64,000 nt of DNA from Diphasiastrum complanatum (GCA_029204225.1 CM055095.1:64742158-64806157); one strand, 5' to 3'; numbered from the stretch's first letter, positions 51,431-63,916 are shown. Notes: generated from the letters alone by a model not told the origin. A program made the numbers and translations.

Positions 51431-54305
51431 AATATACAAACAAGCTTTTACCAGTGATTAGGCCTTATCTGGGACCTATTCCGTTGGGCATAAAAATGAG
51501 ATTCATCACATTCGAAGCCATCGACAAAAAGAAAGCCAAAAAGACAAACGAGAGACACTCAATTACGTAGGGCTATCTTGACAAGCTATTGCAAATGTTA
51601 AAGTTGTTGCCGAGAAGTGCGACAATATCGACAAATAAGTTCTTGGTTTTACACACATGCCTTTCCAAGAATCAAGAGTCAAAGCTGAGGCATTGCAATG
51701 GGATCTGCAACACTACAGGGGGTAGATTCAGTTTAATTCCCCGTTTTTGCGTAGATTAGATTAGCAATAATATGCAGACTCTAAGATTTAATAAAGAAAA
51801 AACTGAAATAGTCTGTAGAACAGTAGAAAATGAGTTCCTAACATATTCTATATCCAAGATGAGCTACCATTGCCAATAAAGGACCGAAATCAGGTTGTAG
51901 TTGTGCCAACTGACAAGCGAGACACACTACCATTATACTACAGAACAGAACCGTGACTGAGCCCATTGCCTAATAGATTTGTAATCACACTAATCCTAGC
52001 CAAGCTGAAATAGAAATCGAGCTATCATTGAGTAGATTCAGACAGAGAATAAGTGCTATCTGCCAAGTAGAATTATTGGTACACGGAATCAGAGCAATCA
52101 TTAGCTGGAATATGTAAACAATGAAAGATTCTGAGCAAAGATTGAGGAAGATTCTTGTGTTAACATTGTTGAGAAGTGGATTCTGTGTGAAATGGAACAT
52201 CTGCAAATAGCAGCCATTTATCTATTCTTTCATAGTAAAATAACTTTTACATTATGAGTGTGAATCACTCAATTTCTATTTGTTGTCTAATTTGGTGTCA
52301 AAATCGATCATTTACATTTGACTTTGTATGCACTAATTTGTATTGAGTTATACACCATTTATACTCTACAGCCTATTTCAATTGAACATTCTCTAGTACA
52401 TATGTCTCAACGATTTAATATTAACAAAAAACATTTATATTCATCATCTACATTCCTAACACATAGTCTACATACTGTTTAGGCTTCACACCATAGTAGA
52501 ATACATAATCGAAAGCTCCCATTGTCGTTGATGTTGTCAACATGAACTTCGACAGTCAAAATTCTTACAAGAGATTTAGAGAGAATCCTCTAGTTCCATA
52601 AAATAGTTCTAGTTATAAAGGCATGTGATGACATTTACAAAGAAAAAAGGTTTTACTTAGACTCTACCTCACTAGTGTAAAGCAGTTATTGTCTAGTATA
52701 CGAGTTTAATTGTAAATATAAAATATAACAAAAATTATACTTGACAAAAGTTGTACTTGACATAAGTTGAACAGTTGCTTTATGGATTAAATTTTAAATA
52801 ATGCCAACACTTTGATATTAGATGTGAATTGAATTGAAATGTATTAGCATTTCAAATCTGTGTATTTAAATTATACTAACTAAACAATATAACATAAAAA
52901 AATTGAAATTTTTCATACATTGAGGTTCTCTTTATGATCCCACAGGGTTACATTCTTAAATAGCATGAATTGATATCCACTTTGCACTTGTGAGGACTTT
53001 AATAGGACAAAACAAAAGGAAGATTTTGTAGGTTGTAAGCATCTACATTTTTTTTTACATCATACTAATGAGGCTTGACACTGATGCAAACATGTTCATC
53101 CACCAAGCACATCTTTAAGTGAATGAGCTATTCCAAACACTCAGTCAAAGATGATGCTATCCCATTGTGTGATTGAGTATTAAAAATGATGTACTTCAAT
53201 ATGTTATTTGGCTATGCTAAATGTCTATTTATCTAGTATAAGTTTGATAAATTTTGTCTTGGAGAGATGTTAAAACAAATTTATTGTTACACAAAAGTCG
53301 AATTAATAGATACTTTATTTGCATCTAAGCTATTTCTCCAATGTTGTCTTCATATTATGAATTCTAGAATTTGTATTTGACTTTTTATACGTTAAATTCT
53401 AAAAATTTATTTTTGTTCATGCATATGATTGAAATGAACATTATGTGTTGATGGGTGGTTAATGTATAATAGCAAATTAATGCCACATAAATCTTTGGCC
53501 TATGTCTTGATCTTAGGATATTTTCTTGACCTAGACAAAATAATATTAATTGGCAATATATGGTATCTAACCACACTAGCTTCTGTGGTTTCCACATAGA
53601 GAAAAAACTACTCACAAAAGTGAACTCCTAGTACCTATGGTGAAGGCGACAACCAATTTTAGAGTAACGTTGCGCCACCCATATTGCAACCTAGCTAGCC
53701 TTCAGATAGGGTACACAATGAGGGCTAGTGTGGAAGAATATTAATCCATTATAACCTATGAGGATACCTTTTGCCTAGATTTTGCTCCAAAAATCAGGTC
53801 TCGGATCATTGGGTTTGGCCCCTTAATGGGATCCCTCACCTTTTTGGAGTGCTGAGTTTGGCTTTTGCAGGGCAATTGCCAACTATAAAACAATAAAACA
53901 TGTATCTTCGATTGTAGAAATGGATTATCATCACGAGTCAGCAAGACTTTAGCATGCAAATTAGAGGAACTACATAATGGGTGGCTAGACAGAAAAGAGA
54001 CCTATCCCAAATACTACATCAATCCCGAGGATGGCATCTACATGTGAAGAGACCTTGTGTCCTTAATGATAGAGAGAAAAGGAATTTACAATAAACCCTA
54101 GATAAATGTTACCTCTAATATATGTTGACCCTGTGTATTAGTTAGTTTCTTGTTACTCCGAATCTTACATAGCAAAAGTGTTAAATGTTATTTGTTGACA
54201 TAATTTATTTCCACCTTAAAAAACCTAACCTAGATTACACAAATATGGGGACTACAAAATTTTAGGATCTGGGTATTAATAAAAAATGGTTTCAAACCTA
54301 TCAAC
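51431..54305. other. long stretch without supportable genes
   Basis: AT-rich (especially 52200-53620). Only short frames, none matching a family I know. No LTRs or tandem arrays were noticed. Confidence 0.5.
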
Positions 54306-55329
54306 ATGACTTTTGATACGCATCATTTTTCTTTTTCAGGGCATTTTGCTAGCCTTGTCCCCATCACCACCTGTCGATCTCAACATAGAATCATCAATTT
54401 TTTAATTCTTGAGCATAATATTTGGATTATAACTTCTACTATAGTGGATGTATTGGTGATAGTAGTATGGTTTTCTTTGCTTCATTGGGTTTCTAAGGAC
54501 GTGTTCAGTCATGGTGGAACATCGTTCACGACTTTCTTCCTGAGAACTGGTTAAATTTCAAAATAGTTTGTAGACAGATCCTCAATCAATCCGACTTCAT
54601 CCAATGGTGTTCTTTGAACCAGATAACTATAGTTGCTGAGTACAATCGAGAATTTCAATAAATGGTCCAAGTATTCGATTATGGAGAAGTATATCTTGTA
54701 CAATGTTATATATATGGCTTACAACCTCAATATCAGAGCATTGTAGAAAACTTTCTATAAACTACTTCTCTCGAGTCTGGGTTTTGATTAAAGGAAACTA
54801 TGAATATGCTTTAAAGTACGAGCAACAAGAACAAAGGCTTAAGCTGGAAGCTGAAAGGGAAGTAGAACAATCCAGGTGGCTTGAGGAAATGAAGATGTGG
54901 ATTCAGAAAGTGAGTGTATATACTAAAGCATTAGTGGATCGACAATCGCATGTGCATGAAAGAGAAGAAACTTCTGAAGATGAAGATGATTCTAGCAATG
55001 AGTCTGATGAGCAAAGTGCCAATGACGAAACAGATGAGAAAAACGAGGACAATGAGTCAGATGAGCAAAGCGACAACGAAAGTCGAGTCCCAAATCCAGA
55101 TACAGATTTGGATCAAGTTGCAACAACAGATGGTGAAAATTAGGATTCAAATGAAAGTTGAGATTCAAATCAAGATGCAAGGACAGATAGAGAAAATTTG
55201 GACGCAGATGAAAGAGCATTCACAGATAGTAAAAGTCTTAACCAAGACAATGAGGATCAAGGTTTATTTCTGGATGCAGAATTTGATCAAGAGAATGATG
55301 TTGCCAAAGCACACGTTGATTTTACATAA
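54306..55329 (+). pseudogene. gypsy-like gag relic with acidic tail
   Basis: 54535-54660 reads LPENWLNFKIVCRQILNQSD and ITIVAEYNREFQ, a gag-type segment. After a frameshift, 54703-55143 encodes a coiled-coil-like YALKYEQQEQRLKLEAEREV region and then an acidic tail of repeats (SNESDEQSANDETDEKNEDN). The same frame continues past a TAG (55141-55143) and a TGA near 55160 to a TAA near 55329, still acidic (DQENDVAKAHVDF), so the original protein was about 60 residues longer. The family of the acidic tail is unknown. Confidence 0.6.
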
Positions 55330-55926
55330 CCATTGATGAACAATTATTGTTGACATTACTCAATTGAGGATTGATCACATCCAAATTGAGGATTAAATCT
55401 CTCCAAACAAATTGATATAGATTGATGACATTTTAAAATCAGCTTCCTATGGAGTATTGGTTGACTGAGAGAATGTTCCCAATCATTATTCACAACCATA
55501 CATTTTGGATAAGCTCGTGAATTAGATATTGGCAATTGAGTTCTAGAGAATCTATAGGAGTAGGGTTCTCCAACGGAAGCCACTTGAAGATCTTCTAAAA
55601 TGGATCTATGAGGCATTGAACAATAATGCAAAGTATTGATACAAGTTGGATTTATATGAGATAATGAAATCTCTTCATTGCGGACATTATCCTTGTTGAA
55701 TACCTCATACTCCATTAGATTGCTGTCAAAATAAAAATATTCTCAAAAGCTCCCAAATCAAATTGAATTGGTTCGTAAATCGGATCCCTTAAATAGCCAC
55801 TCAATTCCAAGCCATGGAATATCGGTGCCATATAGTCCTCATTCTGAAATTCTGGTGAATGCCTTGATCGACTTTCTTTGAGCATAGCAATATTCTCAAT
55901 TTGATGGCCCATAGTCACTTGTCAAA
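55330..55926 (-). other. two abutting minus-strand frames, unassigned
   Basis: Frames 55918-55715 and 55715-55356 overlap at TAATG (stop of one, ATG of the next). Composition looks coding (FHGLELSGYLRDPIYEPIQF) but no family is recognised. A frameshifted single coding region is the simplest reading. Confidence 0.3.
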
Positions 55927-56105
55927 GTAGGTCAGAAAAAAAATAAACGTGGTTGAAAAAAATACACGGGGTCGAAAAATCAAGCGGGTCAAAAAATCAA
56001 ATGGTTCGAAAAAACAGTGGGTCAAAAAGACAAGTGGGTCAAAAAACCAAGTGAGTCGAAAAATCAAATGGGTCGAAAAAAGAAGTGGGTCGAAAAACCA
56101 AAATC
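55927..56105. repeat. 17-bp minisatellite
   Basis: About ten degenerate units of CAAGTGGGTCGAAAAAT type. The GTCGAAAAA core persists in looser form to about 56500, where (G)GCAGATGCAAA-like and CTCGAAAAA phrases alternate. Confidence 0.9.
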
Positions 56106-56910
56106 AGTGAAACAGCTTACAACGGCTCGAAAAATTAAAAAAGATCGAAAAAATTATAAGGTATCGAAAATTATAAGGTATTGGAAAATAAAAATGTGAA
56201 AATTTCGAAAAACTCGAAAAGGACGAGAGAGTTGGCGGATGCGAAATTCGAAGTCGGTTAAAAATTGGTAGATGCAAAATGGGAGTCGGTTGGAAACTAG
56301 CAGATGCAAACAAAGTGGATTGGCGGATGCAATTGGAAAGCTACTATCGGATGCATTCATCGGCTCCAGAGTTAATAGCTCATCAGATGGTATTGTTAAA
56401 TTGTCGGATGTAAGTTTTTTGAAAGCCCGAAAAAACTTGAAACTTTTGAAATCTTAAAAACTCGAAAAAGCTTGAAAATTCGAGAAATTAAAAAAACGGC
56501 AGATGGATATAATTTTTGAAGGACTAGGCATCGATTACAGTAAAATCTTCAATTCAAGGCGACAACATCATTTTAGTACATAACACATGCTATGAAACTT
56601 GTAGAGGAGGCCTCTATCTATACCCACGAGCTGGTGAACCCAATTCTATCATATTTTGGATTCCACCTCTTACAACTGAGTGAATTCCAATCTATAAAGA
56701 TTTGGGTTCCAACTCTTACTTGATAATAGGAGGCCTCTTTATTAGAAAACAAAAATCAAGTTGAGATAGTCTAAATTGCTAGCTCCCACATGGCTATCCA
56801 TCTTTTGGGCATTATCATGGGGCACACAACTGTACATTTTAGCCTAGCACTAATAATTCTCGTGCCCTCAGACTCGGCTCTAAACCATCTTTGCTAGAAA
56901 CCCTTTTTGG
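56106..56910. other. degenerate A-rich repeats, no gene
   Basis: To 56500, CGAAAAA and CAGATGCAAA phrases. Beyond that, ordinary-looking sequence without a supportable frame. Confidence 0.5.
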
Positions 56911-56913
56911 GTG

Positions 56914-57267
56914 ATGATGAAGAAACAAAACGTTTCTAATTACAAAGCCTTGCTAGCTTTCAACTCTCAGCCCGACGAAGACATTCGCGAACTCAAAGAT
57001 CTGGAGACACGAAGCACGAAAAGTTTTGCGAACACGAAAGTCAAAGGAAACGAAGACGAACGGTTCGCGAACACAAAAGTCAAAGCAGATGAAGATGAAC
57101 GGTTCGCGAACACGAAAGATTCACGAACGAGAATCTTTTGCGGTCCAGTACGAGAGAAGGCAAATGGCCAAAACGAAACCAACGACGGAAACGAAACCTT
57201 CTCTTGCTTGCACGCTCCAAAGAGTACCGGCAAGATCATGCAAGTACCTAGAAGTTCAGATATCTGA
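56914..57267 (+). CDS. small ORF with 13-residue internal repeats
   Basis: 117 residues from the ATG at 56914. The middle consists of 39-bp direct repeats (57025, 57064 and a partial copy at 57103) encoding FANTKVKGNEDER, FANTKVKADEDER and FANTKDSRTR. It lies about 220 bp upstream of the copia gag start, so it may be leader sequence of that element rather than a gene. No known domain. Confidence 0.35.
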   Translation: MMKKQNVSNYKALLAFNSQPDEDIRELKDLETRSTKSFANTKVKGNEDERFANTKVKADEDERFANTKDSRTRIFCGPVREKANGQNETNDGNETFSCLHAPKSTGKIMQVPRSSDI

Positions 57268-57484
57268 TCTAATGGTATGACGTCAGCAGATGCATTTTAG
57301 GTCGTGGCTAATCTGTCACTTTTGTAATTCCCTGAATAGTTGTAGATGTTTAATCACTCTAATCTTAGATTCACATAGAGCGACCATACTTACTGGATGA
57401 TACTTGACATATAGATCAACAGAATACACATACAGTGTAATGTAATAGTCAGATGCTAGTAAGCAATCAAGACGAAATACATTA

Positions 57485-60400
57485 ATGCAGAGCAAGATCT
57501 GCACAATACTTGATTCCTCAGGATCTAACTTTCTAGCTTGGAAAGTTAAGACATCTTTGATACTCAAGGGTAGGACTATTCCCCTGGGTGGATGGCACAG
57601 AACAAATGCCTACGACAATAGGCAAGGAGCTCCATGAATGGAGGGAGAAAATGACAAGGCAGTAGCCTTGCTATCATCTTTCATCGAAGATAGTCTCACA
57701 CTTGACCTGGCTACACTCTCCAAAGCTAAGGAGATGTGGAATGCATTACTCACCAGATTTCAGATGAAATCAAGAAGTCAAATCATGATGCTGGAAGATC
57801 AGCTGACGAACCTGCAGTGGGATGGAAAAGACCTCACTTCTTTCATAAGAAAGACGAAGGATCTATTTCTGTCACTACATAACTCTGGATCAGAGAACGT
57901 TGTGTCAGCTGAGAAGCAGCTCACGTACCTGTTGAGAGCCTTACCCAGATCATTCTAGACGACAAGAACCCTGCTCGCGAAAGATCCCACCATGAACCTC
58001 GAAAAGGCGATTGTCGAGATTCGAGAGGAAGTTGAGGCCAGAGAACATGTGGATCACAAAGATGGTTCTGACCAGGCCCTCTACGACAACAAAGAAAAAT
58101 CAAAGAAGCAATTTAAGCCTAAGAGGGAGTCCAATCAGAGACAGAATCATGACCAACAAGCAGAGGGAACAAGCAAAGGCAACTGGAAGACCAAAGGGAG
58201 GTCGAAACAACAAGGTGCAGACAAGAAGACTTGTGAGATGCAGAAGAGACGGGCATACATTAGATACCTGCTGGCTCAATCCCAAGATTGAGTGTATCCA
58301 TTGCCACAAAAAGGGTCACGCAGCCATGGATTGCCGCCAAAACCCGAGAAACAAGTCAGCACAGAACAGACAGGAGAACAACAATAGTTCATTCTATGTT
58401 GAGGAGCCCGAGAGCTCAAAGATGGACGAAGAAAGAACGAACAGAAACTGTTCGACCATCTATATCTGTGAAGATGTGTGTGCAACATCAACATCTGACA
58501 CACATGAGGTGATCCTAGATTCAGGAGCCACCTCACACTTCGTGACATCAAGACGAATCATGTCTGATTTCAGAAGTGCAGATCCCTCAAGATTCATAGT
58601 TCTTGGAGATGGATCTAGACATCAAGTGAACAATATTGGTTCATTATGGCTTAACATAAATGGCAGAGACAAACGACTCAAAGACGTTCTGTTCGTGCCT
58701 ACTTTGCAACAAGACTTGCTCTATGTAGCAAGAATATCAGATGTAGGGATGCGTGTGACGTTTTCTGACGAAGCATGCAACGTGATTGATGCCAGTACCA
58801 GTACTCTCATCGCTCAAGACAGAAGAAAAGAGAACGTATATCATCTGAAGGTATGCCTACCTGCAAATCAGGTGCATCAGACTCATGACTACTCGCCAGA
58901 CACTTTGTGGCATAGAAGACTCTGCCACATGAACTCAATGGCACTTGATCAGGCAAGCCATCATGGCGCGATAACAGGGGTCAACATCTCAAACGCAACC
59001 AGTTCGACCACCTGTGATGCATGTTTGAAGGGCAAGATGTCACACACACCATTCATCAAAGACTCCTACAGAACGACAAAGATTTTGGAGCTAGTTCACT
59101 CTGACATCTGCGGACCATTCAACGTGATCTCAGTAGGAGGTTCAAAGTATTACATAAGCTTCATTGATGATTATAACAAATTTGCCAGAGTTTATTTCAT
59201 TCAGAATAAATCTGAAGCACTTGATAAATTCATAGAATATGTGAATTGGGCTGAGAGATGTACAGGCAACAAAGTGAAGCAGATCAGAATAGATCGAGGT
59301 GGCGAACACATCTCGAATCGCTTCACTGACTTTTGCAATGATCGTGACATCATTCACAGAAGAACTGCAACCTACACACCGCAGCACAATGGTGTTGCTG
59401 AACGAAAGAACAGGACCCTAATGGAAGAAGCCAGATGCATGATGGCCTACTCGAAAGCTCCAAGGGCACTGTGGGTTGAAGCAGTAGCTACAACCGCATA
59501 CATCTAGAACAGAACGGGCAAGTCTAGTGTTCCTCACACAACACCACATGAGCTGCGGTGGGGTAGAAAGCCCAACCTGTCTCACGTCAGAATCTTTGGT
59601 TGTGCAGCTTATGCACATATTCCTAATAAGCGTCGAAAGAAGCTTGATGAGAAAGCCAAGCAGAAATTTTTGGTAGGTTATGAAACAATTCGTCATACTA
59701 CAGAGTCTACATGCTAGACACGAACACTGTGAAAACAGTGAGAGATGTCAGATTCGATGAGAGTAGGACAATGGACAACGACGATCCTGTCAGCTACGAA
59801 GTTCTGGAGAGACAGTACTATGACCTGCCACCAACGATAGAGGGAGCAGAGGATGAACACAAAAACAAAGATTTTTGAGTCGTCTCCCATTCGAGCGACA
59901 AATCTGATGAAAAAAGATTTGAGAGGCAACCTGCTATCGCGGTTCCTGTAAACCAAGATGGTTTCGGACTGAGCATAGCAGACAAGGGCAAAGGCATAGC
60001 TATTCCAGGAGGATCTCCCAGAAGGTCGACAAGACCACGAAGAGCGCCAGCAAGATATGTGCTAGGCAGCTCAGCTTCCACATCAGAAGGGTTCTGCGGG
60101 TTCAGTGGCGAACCACAGACTTTCGAGGAGGTGATTGAAGGTCCAAAAAAGGACAAACGGATCCAAGCCATGAACAAAGCGATGGAGTCCATGAGGAAGA
60201 ACCAGGTATGGGCGTTGGTGCCATTACCACATAAGCGCAAGACTGTCAAATGCAAATGGGTCTTCAAGCTCAAATACGAATTAGACGGAAATGTAACGAA
60301 ATACAAGGCAAGACTGGTAGCGAAAGGTTTTTCTCAAAGATACGGTATTGACTACTCTGAAACCTTCTCTCCTGTCGTCAAACATTTGTTCCTACGTCTG

Positions 60401-61080
60401 TTATTTGCATATGCAACAGTTTATGACCTCAGGATCCACATTGTGGATGAGAAGACAACCTTCTTGCATGGCGAATTAGACGAAGAGGTCTACATGGATC
60501 AACCCCCAGGATATGTCTCAAATTCACTTCCTAACTATGCATGAAGAATGCATAGAAGCATCTACGGTCTGAAACAATCATCCCAACAATGGTACAAGAA
60601 GAAAGATCAAGCCCTGAAATCATTAGGATTCAAGCCTCTCTTGGCTGATTCCAATGTATATGTCAGAGTTATAGATGGGCAGATCATCATTGTGGCTGTG
60701 TATGTGGATGACACTCTGATACTTTGCAGGAGTGAGCAACTAATTGTTGAAGTAAAGGCAGACATCTCGAAGCATTTCAAGATCATGGATATGAGAGAAG
60801 CCAGGTGTTACCTAGGCTTGCAAATTGAAAGAGACTATGAGGGAGGTAAGTTATACCTTCACCAGTCCAGATACACCCAACAGATCCTAGAGGACTTTGG
60901 GATGTTGAACTGCAAAGGAGCGAACACTCCAATGCTCGCAGGGATGGTGTGGACGAATGATGACTGTCCAAAGACTGAGGAAGAGAGAGAACAGATGCAG
61001 CTCACACCTTACAGGAAGCTAATAGGATCACTAATGTACTTTGCTGACAATACATGTCCATGTTGCTTATGCAGTATTTA
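57485..61080 (+). mobile_element. Ty1/copia element, gag to RT, 3'-truncated
   Basis: Gag starts at the ATG at 57485 (MQSKICTILDSSGSNFLAWK) and after frameshifts continues at 57638 (FIEDSLTLDLATLSKAKEMW). The knuckle is CIHCHKKGHAAMDC, the protease site ILDSGATSHFV, the gag-pre-integrase finger LWHRRLCHMN...CDACLKGKMSH, and integrase has FIDDYNKFARVYF and TPQHNGVAERKN. A TAG interrupts at 59505-59507. RT follows in several frames: KCKWVFKLKYELDG, KGFSQRYGIDYSETFSPV, YGLKQSSQQWY and the YVDD box. The sequence leaves the family at LIGSLMYFADN (61050), before RNase H. No LTR, primer site or target duplication was found. Different family from the 31443 element. Confidence 0.9.
58011..59507 (+). 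CDS. copia gag knuckle, protease and integrase frame
   Basis: The longest frame of this element (about 497 codons). The first about 85 residues are in the wrong frame for gag. From about 58280 it carries the zinc knuckle, protease (DSGATSH at about 58516-58536), gag-pre-integrase finger and integrase with D, D and E catalytic regions (HSDICGPF, RIDRGGEHIS, NGVAERKNRTLMEE), ending at a TAG where homologues continue NRTGK. Confidence 0.88.
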   Translation: MSRFERKLRPENMWITKMVLTRPSTTTKKNQRSNLSLRGSPIRDRIMTNKQREQAKATGRPKGGRNNKVQTRRLVRCRRDGHTLDTCWLNPKIECIHCHKKGHAAMDCRQNPRNKSAQNRQENNNSSFYVEEPESSKMDEERTNRNCSTIYICEDVCATSTSDTHEVILDSGATSHFVTSRRIMSDFRSADPSRFIVLGDGSRHQVNNIGSLWLNINGRDKRLKDVLFVPTLQQDLLYVARISDVGMRVTFSDEACNVIDASTSTLIAQDRRKENVYHLKVCLPANQVHQTHDYSPDTLWHRRLCHMNSMALDQASHHGAITGVNISNATSSTTCDACLKGKMSHTPFIKDSYRTTKILELVHSDICGPFNVISVGGSKYYISFIDDYNKFARVYFIQNKSEALDKFIEYVNWAERCTGNKVKQIRIDRGGEHISNRFTDFCNDRDIIHRRTATYTPQHNGVAERKNRTLMEEARCMMAYSKAPRALWVEAVATTAYI

Positions 61081-61081
61081 G
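60059..61081 (+). CDS. copia reverse transcriptase (RVT_2), two ORFs
   Basis: 60059-60544 carries the fingers and the first palm Asp region (HIVDEKTTFLHGELDEEVYM). A stop and about one frame step separate it from 60548-61081, which carries YGLKQSSQQWY, VYVDDTLILC and YLGLQIERDYEGGKLYLHQ. Truncated after PYRKLIGSLMY. Confidence 0.9.
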
Positions 61082-61181
61082 GATGATCCAATTCTGCAGG
61101 AACAAAACTTTCCAAACCATCTATAATACTTTTTTATATACACTTGCACTAAATACTTTCAGTTTCTAACCTCGTTCCATC

Positions 61182-63916
61182 ATGTCTTCTACCGATACTT
61201 CTCTTTTGCCTCAATACACCATCCATCGTGATGTCCCATTTGCAATGGACATCATGATACTTCCTAGCATAAGCATGGTCACTCAGTGGATGACCCTTGC
61301 GGAGCCTCTACTCACTACAATGGGTATTCATAAGTGGACCTTCTCGGGACAAATTAACATGGATTTTATTATTCTTGCCTTCAGTTCCTGGAAGGAGGAG
61401 AAATCCAAATTTTATGTTCTCTTTTAAGGAGCCACACACAAGGTGCACGTAACTGAAGCCGCCCTTGCTGCCATAGGAATTTCATCTAGCACTCAAGCCT
61501 CACCAAATCACAAACATGCCAAACAAGCCATTAAGTCGTATATTGATACCACCAATGCCCTATACTGGAAGAATGACGACTATCTATTAGAGGCTATTAG
61601 AGATCCTGCCATCTATGCAGTTGTCCAGCTCCTCAATAACTTTCCGATGGTGGAAAACCTCAAGAAAGAGTGCATCTCTTCCCAAATGTTGCATAGGATA
61701 ATTGAATCTCATGCCAAATTAGTTAAAGCACCTCTAGAACCATATAATTGGTTCAAACTATGTTTGGAGAGCTCAAACGAGCTATCAAGGGCTGCTGGTC
61801 AGTTATTATCTCTCCTAGCAACCACTTGATAATAAAATCTATGGATTCAGTGCTCTCAATATATGAAGAAGCACCGGCTGAATCCTCTCAGTAAGCATCG
61901 AGCGTCGAGTTCACATAGTCATCGTCATGTACGTAGAGAGATTGTCATTCCAGACTCGCCTTCCACATCACGTCATCATATTAGGCAACCAACCACCGCT
62001 ATACTTCCACCCCTACTACAATTCGCATTGAACTATCCATCCCCCAATCCACTAATGCATCCCTAGCCTCCGCTTCCTCACAGGGTCAATTTGTGACCAT
62101 TGGATCTAGCATTTCAATCACAGCTTTCCAAGCCGTCTCACCCCTACAAATCCGAGTCGTTTCTCCAAACATGGATATGTTCAATGATTCCAACCCATTG
62201 GGCCCAGATGAAATCTTTGAGATGCCCAAAATTCCAGGACCCTTTGATCTCCAATCCCCTAGAAGAGAATTCGAACAATTCCATGATACCTCCACTGATT
62301 TTGATGACTCCATCTAGATCAACCAGCAAGATCAAGCCGAAGCCACATCGGACACCATCAGGGTCGCTCATGTTTTTCCATATCTGAAGCAGTTTGACGC
62401 CACAGTGCCAGAAGGCTTTGAAGAAGAAGACATATTTGAAGAAGAAGAGTCAGCCAAACATTAGAGCCAAGCTAGCACAATCCCTGCAGGTGTTGTTCTT
62501 GTTGATCCTGACGCTGCTGTTACGACCAGCGTGGATTCTGGTGACACACTAGGTCTAGTTTCAAACCTTGCGCGGGTGATCCAGACCATGATTGATGAGA
62601 AAATGAATATGAATAAGTGCATATCAGAACTGGGGACCGAAAACACACTAATCAGCCAAAAGATTATTCAGTTGAACCGCGAGCTCAAGATTGTCAAACA
62701 ACATGACGCAAAGTCTGAAGCTGAGTTGAAGAAGGCCACCCAATCTGCTCAACACATCGAAGACTATGTGGTGAGCCTTCAAAATTCACTAATGACGGTG
62801 CAAGACCAAGTGGACAAAGCTGTCCAGGACTCAAAACAACAAGTTTTGTTGTTGGTAGGACAACTAGACCTAGCAGAGCTTGAACGCGAACGTCTTCAAG
62901 GTGAATTGGATGTGACCACCCTTGAACGCGATTCCTATTCGCAGACACAAGTGCCTAATTGCCCAGTCACACCAGAAGAAAAGTTGAAACCTACCGTACC
63001 TCACTAGCAGGATTTCAAGAAAAATTCGACAAACTCAAACGTACGGCCACCACTGAGCTTGGAAAGGCAAAGGCAATAATTAAGGATTATGAAAAGGTAG
63101 TCACTCAAGTGTTGGAAGCCAGGCCTCAGATTCCAATTCTTGTGATGCCACAATTCTCGCCTCAATACTAGGATCAGGGAGGCATGGATACAAGATTGGG
63201 AGGAGCAGAAATCGTAGATACAATGGATTTCCAAGCTGCTGAAGCCAGTCCATTTTCATCAGGGACCAAAATTTTGTTTCAAAAACTGATCTGCGTCAAG
63301 GACGAGATCCAAAAGATTTTGCATCAACATCCGCATATGTCCTCGAGGGGTGGACGGGTTATCAAGTTCAAGACCTCTGAGATAGAGACAGAAAAAGAAT
63401 TGGATAAACTACCAGCATTGGGAGAGCAGCCGGCTTGGCAGAAAATAGTTTTCGAGAAAGCTTCGAATTTTATTACGAGCTATGTTGTAGCCATCGCCAA
63501 TTGCGGGTAAATCCTTATTATTTACTGATGTTGCGATGCAATAAGTGGAAAGATTTGGGCATGCCATTGGATCAAATCAGCATGCACGCCCAAAATTGGC
63601 CCATCGTATCTACAATTGGTAGATATCGATTGATTTTAACAGAGCACTTCAATTTTATGGTACCGAGTACTGAAATTTGCCAGATCCAACTGTGTGAAAA
63701 TCGACAATATTTGCCAATGATTTGTCCAAGTTGTTATCCTCTACTACCAGATGGAATGATTGCCTACCTCCTTTGGCATTCAGTCTGAATGTTCCCATGG
63801 CATTAGATAAAGTCCACGACCAGCTGCCAATTGCCAGCCTATATTATCATGCAGCAATGTTGGGAATCAAGATTTTTGGCCTGGACCACTTCAAATTAGA
63901 TTGTCGGAACAAATAA
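61182..63916 (+). pseudogene. long decayed coding region with coiled coil, unknown family
   Basis: Four long stretches read through isolated stops. 61182-61829 is one frame apart from a TAA at 61425-61427 (RDVPFAMDIMILPSISMVTQ, then AAIGISSSTQASPNHKHAKQ and LNNFPMVENLKKECISSQ). 62093-63007 is one frame apart from TAGs at 62315 and 62462; its second half (about 62580-62950) is a heptad-rich coiled coil (IIQLNRELKIVKQHDAKSEA, DLAELERERLQGELDVTTLE). 62959-63510 follows in another frame with one TAG. The N-terminal part recalls 'putative plant transposon protein' domains of plant retroelements, but only loosely. It starts 100 bp after the truncated copia RT. The right part (63435-63916) has overlapping frames I cannot assign. 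Confidence 0.5.

Noticed and set aside
55356-55918. Translationally coupled gene pair (TAATG overlap)
   Set aside because: Such coupling is a bacterial trait. In this plant-like DNA a frameshifted relic is simpler.
55927-56105. CRISPR-like array
   Set aside because: Units are only 17 bp with no spacers and they grade into degenerate text. It is a minisatellite in eukaryotic DNA.
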